From positions 1 to 21,860 of IMG/VR virus record IMGVR_UViG_3300036398_003051: 21,860 nucleotides of DNA; one strand, 5' to 3'. Positions within the stretch are counted from its first letter, which is position 1. Each line of letters opens with the position of its first letter. This DNA comes from a virus. Below the pieces are notes generated by a model, which ran no database searches, had not been told where the DNA came from, and worked only from the letters and a program-made list of their open reading frames with translations. Made by a program: the position numbers and the translations under genes. This document shows, piece after piece, positions 21,557-21,860 of the stretch.

Positions 21557-21591
21557 ATTATAAGGCAAAAAAGGGGTTTCGTCAACCCCCC
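21557..21591 (-). promoter_or_regulatory. Hairpin/promoter module C (-35 in the loop, TATAAT)
   Basis: On the minus strand GGGGTT/AACCCC encloses the loop GACGA and is followed by T6 (21572-21567). The near-consensus TTGACG (21585-21580) is exactly 17 bases from TATAAT (21562-21557). It begins nine bases after the pstS stop and reads into the 52-residue gene. Of the three modules its -35 box is closest to consensus. Confidence 0.8.
21567..21591 (-). terminator. Rho-independent terminator of pstS
   Basis: A G+C-rich hairpin (GGGGTT/AACCCC, possibly lengthened by two further G residues) with a 5-base loop and six T residues follows the pstS stop codon on the minus strand. It is embedded in promoter module C. 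Confidence 0.75.
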
Positions 21592-21599
21592 TATGTATA

Positions 21600-21860
21600 T
21601 TAGTTTCCGATACGCCCCACAGCAAGTCGTGCTCTATTAAGAATAGAACCACTCAGGGGAACATATCCAAGGTCATCGGCAATTGATTGTGCCTTAGAAC
21701 TCAGAGCATAATTGAGTGCTTTACGAATAGCATCAGCATTAGCACCATTACCAGTCTTATATGCAAGAACCCAAGTCAGAGTTGAAATTGGATATGCAGT
21801 TGCACCAACAGGATTTGGATTTTCACCAGCAAGGTTTGCATCCAGTTTGATACCATTCAG
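21600..21860 (-). CDS. pstS: Phosphate-binding protein PstS, C-terminal part (runs off the right edge)
   Basis: The last 86 codons are visible and read as the C-terminal lobe of a periplasmic phosphate-binding protein. They include GATAYPISTLTWVLAYK, a DAIRKALNYALS helix, AQSIADDLGYVPL and an ending RARLAVGRIGN. The 'YPI...tw.l' and 'GYVPLP..i' segments are hallmarks of PstS in cyanobacteria and cyanophages. The protein captures phosphate for the host PstCAB transporter, which helps phage replication under phosphate limitation. The N-terminal signal peptide and most binding residues lie outside the window. Base composition is clearly higher in G+C than in the glycan cluster. Confidence 0.88.
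   Translation of the reverse strand: MNGIKLDANLAGENPNPVGATAYPISTLTWVLAYKTGNGANADAIRKALNYALSSKAQSIADDLGYVPLSGSILNRARLAVGRIGN

Noticed and set aside
21377-21652. A 91-residue version of the 52-residue gene
   Set aside because: The extra N-terminus would be encoded by the promoter module and the end of pstS, while a near-perfect AGGAGG precedes the ATG at 21535.

Overview
The window looks like part of a T4-type cyanophage (myovirus of marine Synechococcus or Prochlorococcus). Every convincing gene lies on the minus strand, so transcription runs from the right edge to the left. Genes are tightly packed, with many ATGA-type stop/start overlaps. Base composition is A+T-rich, there are three scattered phage-type tRNA genes, a pstS C-terminus (a common cyanophage auxiliary gene), a Dps-like ferritin and one exact T4-type late promoter box (TATAAATA). 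The assignment is inferred from this combination; no capsid, tail or replication gene is in the window, so a close relative of this phage type cannot be excluded.

Right part (about 18300-21860): accessory region of small genes. From the right it holds the end of pstS, a stem-loop/promoter module, two small hypothetical genes, tRNA-Val(UAC), a late promoter with a Dps-like gene, a small zinc-ribbon-like protein, tRNA-Ser(UGA), a sigma70-like promoter overlapping a palindrome, and a translationally coupled run of mini-genes. Four of the mini-genes on this side encode fewer than 55 residues, and two of those are single-span membrane peptides. They are followed by tRNA-Pro(UGG), another strong promoter, two hypothetical genes and a small membrane protein.

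Left part (1-18268): one long polysaccharide cluster of more than 20 genes, read from two hairpin/promoter modules at about 18300 and 15120. It encodes an O-carbamoyltransferase, GDP-mannose 4,6-dehydratase and GDP-L-fucose synthase, and a two-domain nucleotidyltransferase. A small HAD phosphatase, a class II aldolase-like protein and a half-length GDPD-like protein follow, with two methyltransferases (one FkbM) and about 13 glycosyltransferases of many families (GT2, GT7-like, GT10, GT11 twice, GT31/Fringe-like, GT47/exostosin-like, GT61, GT9-like pair and three unassigned GT-A-like). GDP-fucose synthesis is matched by three candidate fucosyltransferases (two GT11, one GT10), so the cluster probably builds a fucosylated, methylated and carbamoylated glycan. 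No flippase, polymerase, ligase or lipid-carrier initiating transferase is present. The acceptor could therefore be a host lipid-linked glycan, a virion protein, or something else; the sequence does not decide.

The most distinctive regulatory signal is a module seen three times (about 15109-15142, 18293-18327 and 21557-21591). Each is a rho-independent-type hairpin with a T6 tract whose loop carries a -35 box, exactly 17 nt from a perfect TATAAT. Terminator and promoter are thus folded into about 35 bp, like the promoter/stem-loop shuffling cassettes described for T4-type phages.
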